Assembly: GCA_018402565.1 (NCBI GenBank)
Contig: JAGYIQ010000001.1
Coordinates: forward strand, 744,001 to 808,000
Origin: Pirellulaceae bacterium
GTDB lineage: Bacteria; Planctomycetota; Planctomycetia; Pirellulales; Pirellulaceae
Direction of reading: 5' to 3'
Length of the DNA: 64,000 nucleotides
Part shown: positions 56,924 to 64,000 of the stretch, one piece after another
Position numbering within the stretch: the stretch's first letter is position 1
Layout of the letters: the number at the start of each line of letters is the position of its first letter
Notes under the pieces: generated by a model
Databases searched by the model: none
Told to the model about the DNA's origin: nothing
What the model saw: only the letters and a program-made list of their open reading frames with translations
Made by a program: the position numbers and the translations under genes

Positions 56924-56985
56924 GGATTGGGCCATTCACACGATTGGGCCATTCACAGGATTGGGCCATTCACAGGATTGGGCCA
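56924..56985. repeat. 17-bp tandem repeat, 3.6 copies
   Basis: Unit ggattgggccattcaca occurs at 56924, 56941 (one change) and 56958, with a partial fourth copy at 56975. No spacers, so it is not a CRISPR. It is non-coding and lies between MITE copy 3 and the family B half-element. Confidence 0.88.
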
Positions 56986-57012
56986 GCCCCTAAATCGAAC
57001 GTTGACAACAGG

Positions 57013-57073
57013 TGAGTGCTTTGTCACCGTTTCATTTTGGGATCGGTATGGAAAAGGGGTCAGGAGTTTGTTC
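57013..57073 (+). repeat. Family B half-element directly upstream of the dinB-like gene
   Basis: GAGTGCTTTGTCACC followed by attttgggatcgg and aaaaggggtcagg, ending at the start codon of the next gene. Its first 30 bases resemble the right arm of the full element at 57757 in inverted orientation. Confidence 0.8.
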
Positions 57074-57778
57074 ATGACCGAATCACGCAAGTTCGACAAT
57101 CCGGACTTCCCTTATGGTGAGTATCAACCGGAGGACAGTCTCTCAACGGCCCGTCGCCGCGAATGGCTCCAGTTGCTCCGCGACCTGCCGGACCAATTGG
57201 AGGCGGCCGTGAGCGATTTGACGCCGGCGCAATTGGCAACCTGTTACCGCCGCTGGACCATTACTCAGATCGTGCATCATTTGGGCGACGCCCAAATGAA
57301 TTGGTTTCTGCGTTTCAAGCAAGCGTTGACGATGCTGCGTCCCACGATCATGCCATTTGAGGAGGATGTCTGGACCGAGCTGGCCGATGCGCACTCCGCG
57401 GATATCCGCCCCTCGCTGCAAATCATTCGCGGCATCAATGCTCGTTGGTACGAGCTGTGCCAGTACATGCCGGAAGAAGATTTTGCTCGGGTCATGCACC
57501 ATCCCCAGCGACCCCAGGACGTGTCGTTGGATCAAGCACTAACGCTGAGCACATGGCATACGTATCACCATTTATCCCAAATTCAATGGCTGAGAAAAAA
57601 TCGGCTAGTGATCGAATCCCTCAGGCGGTGGCCTAGTGCTTTGTCACAGCCAAAACTTGGCGTGTGGCAAAGGGGTCAGGCGTCAATTGTGCGAAGCAAG
57701 GTGCCGTTCCGATTGACGCCTACGCCGATCCCAAAATCAAATTGTGACAAAGCACTAGTGCTTCAAGTGTCTGCATGA
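57074..57778 (+). CDS. DinB/YfiT-like putative metal-dependent protein, C-terminus element-encoded
   Basis: A 234-residue reading frame from the ATG at 57074 (MTESRKFDNPDFPYGEY). The YfiT/DinB four-helix pattern is present: RRWTITQIVHHLGDAQMNWFLRFK with His68-69, and TWHTYHHLSQIQWLRK with His162 and His165-166, the typical metal-site histidines. Relatives are thiol-transferases or unknown hydrolases of about 175 aa. From about residue 188 on (57634) the frame runs through a family B repeat, so some 45 C-terminal residues are not ancestral. Original stop appears lost. It converges on the hglS-like gene and overlaps it. Confidence 0.82.
   Translation: MTESRKFDNPDFPYGEYQPEDSLSTARRREWLQLLRDLPDQLEAAVSDLTPAQLATCYRRWTITQIVHHLGDAQMNWFLRFKQALTMLRPTIMPFEEDVWTELADAHSADIRPSLQIIRGINARWYELCQYMPEEDFARVMHHPQRPQDVSLDQALTLSTWHTYHHLSQIQWLRKNRLVIESLRRWPSALSQPKLGVWQRGQASIVRSKVPFRLTPTPIPKSNCDKALVLQVSA
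57634..57757. mobile_element. Family B palindromic element, full copy
   Basis: 124 bp with perfect 15-bp inverted ends TAGTGCTTTGTCACA (57634-57648) and TGTGACAAAGCACTA (57743-57757). Inner arms are also inverted (ggcgtcaat / attgacgcc), so the RNA would fold as a long hairpin. CTAG is present at both borders, and TA could be the target duplication. It has no coding capacity of its own and supplies the 3' coding ends of two convergent genes. Half-copies lie at 32086, 45188 and 57013. Confidence 0.88.
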
Positions 57779-59384
57779 GGGAGCGGCGTTGCAGTGCGGC
57801 AGCCTCGGCCATCGCATCCACGATGGGTTGCTGCAAGATCGCTTCCAGATCGGTTTGCACGTAGACGGGCCGCGAGGCCGCTGTGGCCTGGGTACCGTAC
57901 TGATTGAGATTGGAGGCAAAGATTCCCGCCGCGGACACCGGCAAAAAGTCCTCGTAACGCAATCCATCGTAAGTCACAAAGCCCTCCGCGATCAGGTCCA
58001 CAAGCTTCATCGGTGGCAGCGTCCCTGCTCGCTCCGCTCCAGCCGCCGTCGGGCGAAAGCGGACAAAAACCAGACCTTGTTGATAGAGTTCGGGCAGCGT
58101 CTTGGGGAAGGGGCGAAAGGCGGCTGCCAAAATCGCTTCACGTTCGCGCCATTGATGCGGCGGCAGTCCGGCGGCCGCCAATTGCCGCTCGGCTTCCGCC
58201 AGACAGGCGTCGTACAATTGGCGGCCGGCAGGGGTGGTCGCATAAAAGCGTTGTTCGATTTCACCAAACCGCGCCGTGTGAGCGGCATGCACCTGAGTGC
58301 CATCCGCCTGCGTGAACGTAACGGGTTCCGACAGAGCCTTGTAGGCATCTTGCCGCAGCAACACGGGCGTGTCCTGGCAGGGACCTTCCGTCGAGTCCTT
58401 GAAGCCGGCTTGGTTCAAGTCGCTCAATCGCCACTGGGGTTGCTGCAATGGTTGGATCAAGCGTGCGACCCAGTCCACTCGTTGCTGCGTTGTCAGCGTC
58501 TGCTTGTGTCGGCAGCGGTCGACCTGTTCGTCGGACAGGTGGCGAAACAACAGCCTGAGTAAATGGTGGTCGGTTCGCTGCTCCAACTGCTCCAGGGCCC
58601 ACATCAAACGTTCCTGCAAGTTGCCCGAATCGATCTCGCCCAAACAGAATTTCATGGCGGCCGTGTAGATATCGATGGCGAACGTGTTGGGGGTCAGGTG
58701 ATTTAGGTGATGGGAGTGAAAACAGGCGATGTCGGCCGCAATCTTAAAGCCAGCCCGACACAATTCCTCATACAAATCGTAGTCACGCGCCTGTCCCTGC
58801 CACTTGAAGATCTCGGTGGTGCAGTGCCCAATCAAGGCATCGGCCTGGGACTCGCTCAGCCCCCCCTGCTGATGGGACAGGTCGATCAAGTTCCGAGCTG
58901 CTGCGGAGATAACTTGCCGCTGGGATAACAAAGCCTCCAAGCGATCGCGAGTCCGTGTGTCGAAATAATCGGTCAACAACAATGAACAAAATACCCGATG
59001 CTCGGGGTTCACACGCGATCGAAATGCCGTGGCGATGATCGGCTGGCTCTTGGCTCCCACATTCGCCATGTCGTAAAACTGATGGGGCTCCATGCCAAAG
59101 CAGGCGAACAGCCGACCAACCCAGTAGTACTCGTCGCGGCGGCCAATCCGAATGGCCCCGTGCCGCTCGCCGCTCGTGCTGACAATCTGATCATCATCGA
59201 TCGAAAACGCCGGGAACATCAGCGACAATAAGTCGCAGATGGCGCGGTTGCAGATCTGGTTGATCCCCAAGGACTTGTCATACAACGGCACTTCCTCGGC
59301 GAACATCGCCGAGAGTCGCGCAAACAGACGATTTTGCAGAACGATTTTGTCGACCCAGGGACTAGCACTAGCGGCAGGTGTCAT
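57720..59384 (-). CDS. hglS: DUF1338 family: 2-oxoadipate dioxygenase/decarboxylase (HglS/YdcJ-like)
   Basis: A 554-residue protein of the VOC-fold DUF1338 family. Conserved blocks are GERHGAIRIG (His75, a likely metal ligand), RLFACFGMEPHQFYDMANVG, RVFCSLLLTDYF, HSHHLNHLTPNTFAIDIY, FGEIEQRFYATTPAGRQLYD and RYEDFLPVSAAGIFASNL. HglS enzymes use Fe(II) to turn 2-oxoadipate into 2-hydroxyglutarate in lysine breakdown. Whether this copy has that substrate is inferred. The last 12 residues (LVLCHNLILGSA) and the stop are coded by the family B element. No other lysine-pathway gene is nearby. This gene overlaps the convergent dinB-like frame. Confidence 0.88.
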   Translation of the reverse strand: MTPAASASPWVDKIVLQNRLFARLSAMFAEEVPLYDKSLGINQICNRAICDLLSLMFPAFSIDDDQIVSTSGERHGAIRIGRRDEYYWVGRLFACFGMEPHQFYDMANVGAKSQPIIATAFRSRVNPEHRVFCSLLLTDYFDTRTRDRLEALLSQRQVISAAARNLIDLSHQQGGLSESQADALIGHCTTEIFKWQGQARDYDLYEELCRAGFKIAADIACFHSHHLNHLTPNTFAIDIYTAAMKFCLGEIDSGNLQERLMWALEQLEQRTDHHLLRLLFRHLSDEQVDRCRHKQTLTTQQRVDWVARLIQPLQQPQWRLSDLNQAGFKDSTEGPCQDTPVLLRQDAYKALSEPVTFTQADGTQVHAAHTARFGEIEQRFYATTPAGRQLYDACLAEAERQLAAAGLPPHQWREREAILAAAFRPFPKTLPELYQQGLVFVRFRPTAAGAERAGTLPPMKLVDLIAEGFVTYDGLRYEDFLPVSAAGIFASNLNQYGTQATAASRPVYVQTDLEAILQQPIVDAMAEAAALQRRSLMQTLEALVLCHNLILGSA

Positions 59385-59440
59385 CGGCGCAGCCTCATTC
59401 CGGACTTGTGGCCAACTGTCGGGGAAACACTCATCGCACC

Positions 59441-60025
59441 TTAAGTGTGGACTGTGCCGCCCAGTAGTTCAATGAATCGTCGCATCCAGGCCGGATGGGC
59501 CGGCCAGGCCGGGGCGGTGACCAAATGCCCAGTGACATGGGCGTCGGTGTACGTGTCGTTGGGAGCAATCGGCTGTCCGCCAGCTAACCGGACTTCCGGG
59601 GCGACGGCCGGGTAAGCGGAGCATGCCTGACCAGTCAAAACGCCCGCGGCCGCCAAGATCTGCGGCCCGTGGCAAATGGCCGCGATCGGTTTTGCCGCGG
59701 CATGGAACTGCTGGACGATCTCCAACACACGAGCGTTGAGCCGCAGGTACTCGGGGGCGCGTCCGCCGGGCAACACCAAAGCAGCAAAGTCTGCCACGTC
59801 CACTTGGTCAAAATCAAAATTGATGGCAAAGCGATGCCCAGGCAGCTCGATGTAAGTTTGATGGCCTTGAAAATCGTGGATCGCGGTACTGACGTAATCC
59901 CCCGCCTTTTTTCCTGGGCAGACGGTCTTCACTTCATAACCCACCATTTGCAGCATCTGGTAGGGCACCATCGCTTCATAGTCTTCCACAAAATCGCCCA
60001 CCAACATCAGAATCGACGCGGACAT
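59441..60025 (-). CDS. DJ-1/PfpI family protein
   Basis: A 194-residue protein with the class I glutamine amidotransferase-like fold: [34 protein letters not shown], and the nucleophile Cys118 in [14 protein letters not shown]. Members act as deglycases, chaperones or proteases; substrate here unknown. The gene lies 13 bp after the helicase gene on the same strand, so they are probably co-transcribed, and 56 bp before hglS. Confidence 0.93.
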   Translation of the reverse strand: MSASILMLVGDFVEDYEAMVPYQMLQMVGYEVKTVCPGKKAGDYVSTAIHDFQGHQTYIELPGHRFAINFDFDQVDVADFAALVLPGGRAPEYLRLNARVLEIVQQFHAAAKPIAAICHGPQILAAAGVLTGQACSAYPAVAPEVRLAGGQPIAPNDTYTDAHVTGHLVTAPAWPAHPAWMRRFIELLGGTVHT

Positions 60026-60038
60026 GCAGGGTCTCCTG

Positions 60039-61994
60039 TTAACGATTTGCTTTTCGGTTCAACGCTTTCGGATTTTCCGCTTTCCCAATCATTTCGTATA
60101 AGAACCGACTGGGGATGGTCGGGACATCGCGGCCCCACTTTTTTCGCCCAAGCGGCAAGGACAAGGTCAATCGCAACTGGGCGCGCGTCATGCCAACGTA
60201 GCACAAACGTCGCTCCTCAGCGATAGCCTCCTCCGTTTCCAAACTGCGTTTGTGCGGCAGAATCCCCTCCTCCATACCGACCATGTAGACTTCGTGAAAC
60301 TCCAGCCCCTTGGCGCTGTGTAAGGTCATGAGGATCACACCCCGCCGCTGCAACTGCTTTTCCTTGTCGTTCTGGGCTTCGCGATCCCCCACGGTCAGCT
60401 CGCTCAAGAAGTCGACCAGCGTGCCTTGCCCGGCATTGTCCCGATCGAAGTCGGCCGCTGCGTTGATCACCCCTGACACATTGTTCCAGCGGGTCTCCAG
60501 CTCATCCGGCTCGGTGTACAGACTCTCCAGATAGCTGCGGAAACCGACCCGCGACACCACTTGCTCCAACAACTCCTTGACGGGGCTCTTGGTCGCCATC
60601 TCCTGCAGGCTGTGCACCAGACCACGAAATTGGGTCACCGCCGTCGTTTGGGCCGCGTTCAAGGCCGGCCAATTCAATGGGTTGTCGATTATTTCCCAGG
60701 TATCCTGGCCCGACTTGGTGGCTACATCCCGCAGTTTCTCCACCACCGACGGGCTGATGCCCCGCTTCGGACTGTTGATGATCCGCAGCAATGAGACCTC
60801 GTCGCTGGGCGTCACCAAAACCTGCAGGTAGCTCAACAGATCCTTGACTTCGCGGCGATCGAAGAACGACTGTGTACCGACCAACACGTACGGGATCCCG
60901 CGTTTGCGGAACTCCTGTTCGAACACCCGCGGCTGTTCGTTAGTCCGGAACAAGACGGCGATGTGGTTGGGCTCCATGCCCGGGACTTGCAATCGCTGGG
61001 AGATACGGAAGACAACCTCTTTCGCCTCTTCCGTCTCGCTTTTGTACTGGTGGATCTCGGGCGTTGGACCGGTCGGACGCGCGGCTTGCAAGACCTTCCC
61101 GTGACGGACCACGTTGAAGTCGATCAAGCGATTGGACCACTCGATGATCGGACCGGTCGAACGGTAGTTGAGTTCCAACCGCACGACCTTGGCGTCGGGC
61201 CAATCCTTGTGGAACCGCAAGATGTGTTCCACCTCCGCTCCCCGCCACGCGTAAATCGATTGGTCATCGTCACCCACGACACACAGGTTGCGATGCTTGG
61301 CCACCATCGATTGAGCAATGCGGTACTGCGATTGATTGGTGTCTTGGTACTCGTCGATCAAGACATGATCGAACTTCGAGGCCTCTTGTTCCAAAATCGC
61401 GGGGTGCTCGCGAAACAACTTTTCTGTCAAAAGCAACAAGTCATCAAAATCGACCACACCACGATTCTTTAACTCGCGTTGATAACGGCGATAAATCGAG
61501 GCCGACAGGTGCTCTTTGTCCGACTGGGCGGCTTGGGCAGCTTGATCGGGAGTCAAACTGCGTGACTTCCAACTGCCGATTTTGAACAGCACGTCGGCCG
61601 GCTTGAGTGACGCGTCCCGCATACGGATCTCTTTCATCACTCCCGTGATGATGCTCTCTTGATCCGCTCGGGTGTAGATCGCAAACTTGGCGGGATACCC
61701 CAAGGCGGTAATCTGCCGTCTGAGTATCCGGACGCACAACGAGTGAAAGGTGGACACCAGCGGCTTGGCTTTCCGCTTGCCGATCTGGGCCACGACCCGC
61801 TCGCGCATTTCGTTGGCGGCTTTGTTGGTGAAAGTCACCGCCAGGATCCGATCGGCCGCGATCCCCGTTTGGATCAACTTGGCAATCCGCATGGTCACAA
61901 CACGCGTCTTGCCCGTCCCCGCGCCCGCCAACACCAACAGCGGACCACGCAGCGTCTGGACTGCTTCGTGTTGAGCAGGATTCAAGCCATCCAT
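60039..61994 (-). CDS. uvrD: UvrD/PcrA/Rep-type superfamily 1A DNA helicase
   Basis: A 651-residue 3'-5' helicase. Walker [11 protein letters not shown] is at about 23-32, motif Ia [18 protein letters not shown] follows, motif II is LIDEYQDTN, motif [19 protein letters not shown], motif [19 protein letters not shown], and motif [16 protein letters not shown]. Its length is nearer Rep/PcrA-like short forms than E. coli UvrD (720). It should act in repair and removal of proteins from DNA. Which of UvrD, PcrA or Rep it equals cannot be fixed by eye. Confidence 0.95.
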   Translation of the reverse strand: MDGLNPAQHEAVQTLRGPLLVLAGAGTGKTRVVTMRIAKLIQTGIAADRILAVTFTNKAANEMRERVVAQIGKRKAKPLVSTFHSLCVRILRRQITALGYPAKFAIYTRADQESIITGVMKEIRMRDASLKPADVLFKIGSWKSRSLTPDQAAQAAQSDKEHLSASIYRRYQRELKNRGVVDFDDLLLLTEKLFREHPAILEQEASKFDHVLIDEYQDTNQSQYRIAQSMVAKHRNLCVVGDDDQSIYAWRGAEVEHILRFHKDWPDAKVVRLELNYRSTGPIIEWSNRLIDFNVVRHGKVLQAARPTGPTPEIHQYKSETEEAKEVVFRISQRLQVPGMEPNHIAVLFRTNEQPRVFEQEFRKRGIPYVLVGTQSFFDRREVKDLLSYLQVLVTPSDEVSLLRIINSPKRGISPSVVEKLRDVATKSGQDTWEIIDNPLNWPALNAAQTTAVTQFRGLVHSLQEMATKSPVKELLEQVVSRVGFRSYLESLYTEPDELETRWNNVSGVINAAADFDRDNAGQGTLVDFLSELTVGDREAQNDKEKQLQRRGVILMTLHSAKGLEFHEVYMVGMEEGILPHKRSLETEEAIAEERRLCYVGMTRAQLRLTLSLPLGRKKWGRDVPTIPSRFLYEMIGKAENPKALNRKANR

Positions 61995-62046
61995 GGGAAT
62001 TCAAGTCGCCCTACCGGCGGTTACACAAGTCAGAAGCAGGGGGACT

Positions 62047-62475
62047 CTACGGCAAGACGATGCTGGACTTGGCCGGGCCATCGTCCGGCGGCAGCTGCAA
62101 ACCGCTGCCCGTGGTGGACGGGGGATCCGGCGTCTGCACGTACAGAATTCGCAATTGGGCCAAGACCTCCGTCAACATCTGCTGCTCGTCGGCCGTCAGG
62201 TTGCCTTGCGTCTTCTCCTCCAAGACCCCCAACATATCGATCAGATGTTGCGCCAAGGGCTTGAAGATCATTGCCTTGCCGGTGTTCTGGTCGGGGATCT
62301 GGCCCAACGCCGACAAAATCTGCATCGCCAGGGTGTTGATCAGCAATGGAATCGACGCGGGCGGAAAGCCCATATCCTCTTCGCTCGGCTCGCCAGTCCC
62401 CGCCGCGGCCGCTTCCTTTTCGGCTTGGGCGCGCGACTTCCATTCGTCGTCGACATGCAGCGATTTATCATCCAT
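62047..62475 (-). CDS. DUF1844 domain protein
   Basis: A 142-residue protein from the ATG at 62475 (MDDKSLHVDDEWKSRAQAEKE). The domain is a typical DUF1844: FPPASIPLLINTLAMQILSALGQIPD, then AQHLIDMLGVLEEKTQGNLT and MLTEVLAQLRILYVQ. These small proteins are widespread in Planctomycetes and other phyla; no function is known. Upstream open sequence (to 62661) is Arg/Leu/Pro-rich repeat-derived and not part of the protein. Confidence 0.85.
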   Translation of the reverse strand: MDDKSLHVDDEWKSRAQAEKEAAAAGTGEPSEEDMGFPPASIPLLINTLAMQILSALGQIPDQNTGKAMIFKPLAQHLIDMLGVLEEKTQGNLTADEQQMLTEVLAQLRILYVQTPDPPSTTGSGLQLPPDDGPAKSSIVLP

Positions 62476-62568
62476 CGAATCGGATCCTGCTCTGAGAGGG
62501 ACAAGTCTGGGGCGGAACAATGCCGAAGCCCGAGCGGCCGTTCCCCGAGCAAATCGCAGAGGGCGGAG

Positions 62569-62618
62569 CAGCAATCGGGGCGGCAATCGGGGCGGCAATC
62601 TGGCCGCCAATCGGGGCG
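62569..62618. repeat. 12-bp tandem repeat upstream of the DUF1844 gene
   Basis: Four units of about 12 bp (cggcaatcgggg and variants). They lie in the gap between the DUF1844 start and the HAD gene end; non-coding on either strand as far as I can tell. Confidence 0.75.
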
Positions 62619-62676
62619 AAAGCCATGACGGTAAAAACGGTCCGCCATGCAGCCCCCGCATTGTATCGCCTGAGGC

Positions 62677-63357
62677 TCAATCCAGGTAGGGCCGCAGCAA
62701 GGAGATTCCTTGGCTCAGATCGGCGCACACGACATCGGCCCCGACAGCCGTCAGTTCCTCCGCGGTCGACCCGCCTGTGGTCACGGCGATGGTCTTGGCT
62801 GCGATGGCCCGACCGCAGGTAACGTCGTGGATCGTGTCGCCCACCACAATGACGGACTGGGGGCAAAAGCGATCCTGCAAGTGCTGCTGGGCGGCCGCTG
62901 CAGCCTCGCGGGCCACATCATCGCGATGGGCGTGACGGTCCCCGTAGCCGCCAAAGCGAAAAAAATCCCACAGTCGGGTGTGGACCAGCTTCGTTTTGGC
63001 CCCCCGCTGGACGTTACCGGTCAGCAGCCCCAGCTCGACGTGGGGCTGGGCCTGGAGCCACCCCAGCAGCTCGCCAACCCCCGGCAATACGGTCGCCGGT
63101 TGCTGCTGTAGGTTTTGCTCCAGTTCCCGCAGGTACTGGGCGACAAAATCGTCAAAGTCGGCATCGGTCAGCTCACGCCCCTCCGCGGCGAACAACTCGG
63201 TCAAGATCCCTCGATCCGTGCGGCCATGCAGACGCAACTCGATCGAGCGGGGCCGGGCAAACACTCGTTCGTACACCGTATCGATGGCTCGCCCGCCCGC
63301 GCGTTGTGAGAGCAAAAGCGTGCCGTCGATATCAAACAAAATGGTCGTCTTTTTCAT
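62677..63357 (-). CDS. HAD-superfamily phosphatase
   Basis: A 226-residue hydrolase from the ATG at 63357 (MKKTTILFDIDGTLL). Motif I DIDGT has Asp9 as nucleophile and Asp11 as acid/base. Motif II is LLTGN, and motif III/IV is VIVVGDTIHDVTCGRAIAAKTIAVTTGG. It resembles phosphoglycolate-type phosphatases; substrate unknown. An ATG at 63414 adds 19 unlikely residues. Confidence 0.92.
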   Translation of the reverse strand: MKKTTILFDIDGTLLLSQRAGGRAIDTVYERVFARPRSIELRLHGRTDRGILTELFAAEGRELTDADFDDFVAQYLRELEQNLQQQPATVLPGVGELLGWLQAQPHVELGLLTGNVQRGAKTKLVHTRLWDFFRFGGYGDRHAHRDDVAREAAAAAQQHLQDRFCPQSVIVVGDTIHDVTCGRAIAAKTIAVTTGGSTAEELTAVGADVVCADLSQGISLLRPYLD

Positions 63358-63492
63358 GGATCCGTTTCCTGACTTATGCCCGCTTTTGTCCCCAATGTTT
63401 GCCGCCTGAAGCACCCGCCATTCTGGCGTTGTTCCCTTAACGCAACCGCCGGCCTGAGCTACAATGAACCGGGGCCAGGGTGGAGGAGCAAC

Positions 63493-64000
63493 ATGTTATC
63501 CGCAGCCGAGTTGGAACAGTACACCCGTGAAGGGTTCGTGATCAAGCGTGGCTGGTTCTCGCCGGCCGAGGTATCGGCCTTGATTCGCTTTGCCCAGGAC
63601 GACCCGGAGATGTTGGCCCGAGTCACGGGGCGACTCGACAGCGAGGGCAATCAGACGAAACTCAGCCTGTGGGACGATCCCCCGCAGAACCTCTTCGGCT
63701 TTTTTGCTCGTTCGCGGCGACTGGTGGAGCCGGCCACGCAGTTGGTCGGCGAAGAAATCTATCACTACCACTCCAAATTGATGCTCAAAGAACCGCACAC
63801 GGGCGGCGCCTGGGAGTGGCACCAGGATTACGGCTACTGGTACAACTACGCCTGCCTGCGTCCGGCCATGATCAGCTGCCTCATCGCCTTGGATCGAGCC
63901 GACCGGGAAAACGGTTGCCTGCAGGTCCTGCCTGGCTCGCATGATTTGGGCCGGATCGACCATGGCAAGGTCGCTGGACAAACCGGAGCCGACATGGAGC
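63493..64000 (+). CDS. Phytanoyl-CoA dioxygenase (PhyH) family protein, partial at window end
   Basis: The first 169 codons of a gene that runs off the right edge. The ATG at 63493 has GGAGGAG upstream. It reads MLSAAELEQYTREGFVIKRG, and the iron-binding His110-x-Asp112 lies in WEWHQDYGYWYNYAC. CLQVLPGSHDLGRIDHG is typical of PhyH oxygenases, which use Fe(II) and 2-oxoglutarate. The second metal histidine would be downstream of the window. It is divergent from the HAD gene. Confidence 0.88.
   Translation, partial: MLSAAELEQYTREGFVIKRGWFSPAEVSALIRFAQDDPEMLARVTGRLDSEGNQTKLSLWDDPPQNLFGFFARSRRLVEPATQLVGEEIYHYHSKLMLKEPHTGGAWEWHQDYGYWYNYACLRPAMISCLIALDRADRENGCLQVLPGSHDLGRIDHGKVAGQTGADME

Noticed and set aside
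56924..56985. Possible CRISPR array
   Set aside because: Repeats are 17 bp and directly joined, without spacers; no cas genes nearby.
62476..62661. Arg/Leu/Pro-rich N-terminal extension of the DUF1844 protein
   Set aside because: It is coded by simple repeats; the domain begins just after the ATG at 62475.

Overview
This 64 kb window comes from a high-GC member of the Planctomycetota, most likely near the Pirellulales. The lineage call rests on several traits: a giant tandem UvrA, a DUF1598 secreted protein, a DUF1844 protein, a fused CcoN-CcoO cytochrome oxidase, a very large heme/cupredoxin/TIM-barrel exported protein, and many Tat or type II exported proteins. No rRNA or tRNA gene was recognised, so the taxonomic call is an inference.

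Layout, left to right. (1) 42-7763 (-): a 2573-residue tandem-duplicated UvrA with an unexplained C-terminal domain. Two small membrane proteins follow (8.1-9.3 kb), the second behind a good sigma70-type promoter. (2) 9.8-14.1 kb (-): flagellar export genes fliO-fliP-fliQ-fliR-flhB, tightly coupled; FlhB has NPTE instead of NPTH. (3) 14.4-16.7 kb (+): a glycosyltransferase-like protein with a TTG start. (4) 16.7-22.1 kb (-): an iron-sulfur assembly operon sufR-sufC-sufB-sufD-DUF59, led by a SufR-like repressor with a long low-complexity N-terminus. (5) 22.5-26.7 kb (+): a 1393-residue exported multidomain protein (TIM barrel, cytochrome c, beta-propeller, cupredoxin). (6) 26.7-28.0 kb (+): a decayed Septu-type anti-phage locus: the 3' end of the ATPase gene ptuA, and the HNH gene ptuB split by a MITE. 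(7) 28.2-36.0 kb: a lipoprotein gene converging on tsf and rpsB, an M48 peptidase, a small DUF6331-like gene, and the exoribonucleases rnr and a yhaM-like gene. (8) 36.4-45.2 kb (+): a complete-looking cbb3 oxidase locus ccoNO-ccoQ-ccoP-ccoG-ccoH-(TauE/SafE)-ccoI behind a sigma54-type promoter. (9) 45.4-48.9 kb (+): four overlapping pseudopilin-type genes. (10) 49.1-52.8 kb: divergent ppk2 (-) and a second, single-length uvrA (+). (11) 52.9-57.8 kb (+): a PhoX-type phosphatase, a DUF1598 protein and a DinB/YfiT-like protein. (12) 57.7-63.4 kb (-): an HglS-type 2-oxoadipate dioxygenase, a DJ-1/PfpI protein, a UvrD/PcrA helicase, a DUF1844 protein and a HAD phosphatase. (13) 63.5 kb to the end (+): a partial phytanoyl-CoA dioxygenase.

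The most unusual content is small mobile DNA that has rewritten genes. Family A is a roughly 161-164 bp MITE with GTAACCG... terminal inverted repeats and 8-bp target duplications, which fits the IS66 family. One copy sits inside ptuB: removing 161 bp plus one 8-bp duplication restores the reading frame exactly. A second copy lies in the T-tract of a terminator, and a third, degenerate copy lies at 48.9 kb. Family B has TAGTGCTTTGTCACA ends. Its palindromic 124-bp full form lies between the convergent dinB-like and hglS-like genes and codes the C-termini of both. Three half-copies occur at 32.1, 45.2 and 57.0 kb, and two of these supply the TAG stop codon of the upstream gene.

In-frame minisatellites (12, 15, 18 bp) recur in sufR, fliO, the glycosyltransferase and ccoNO. 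Functionally the window joins housekeeping (translation, NER, RNA decay, Fe-S assembly), microaerobic respiration, flagellar and pilin-type export, and one eroded defence locus.
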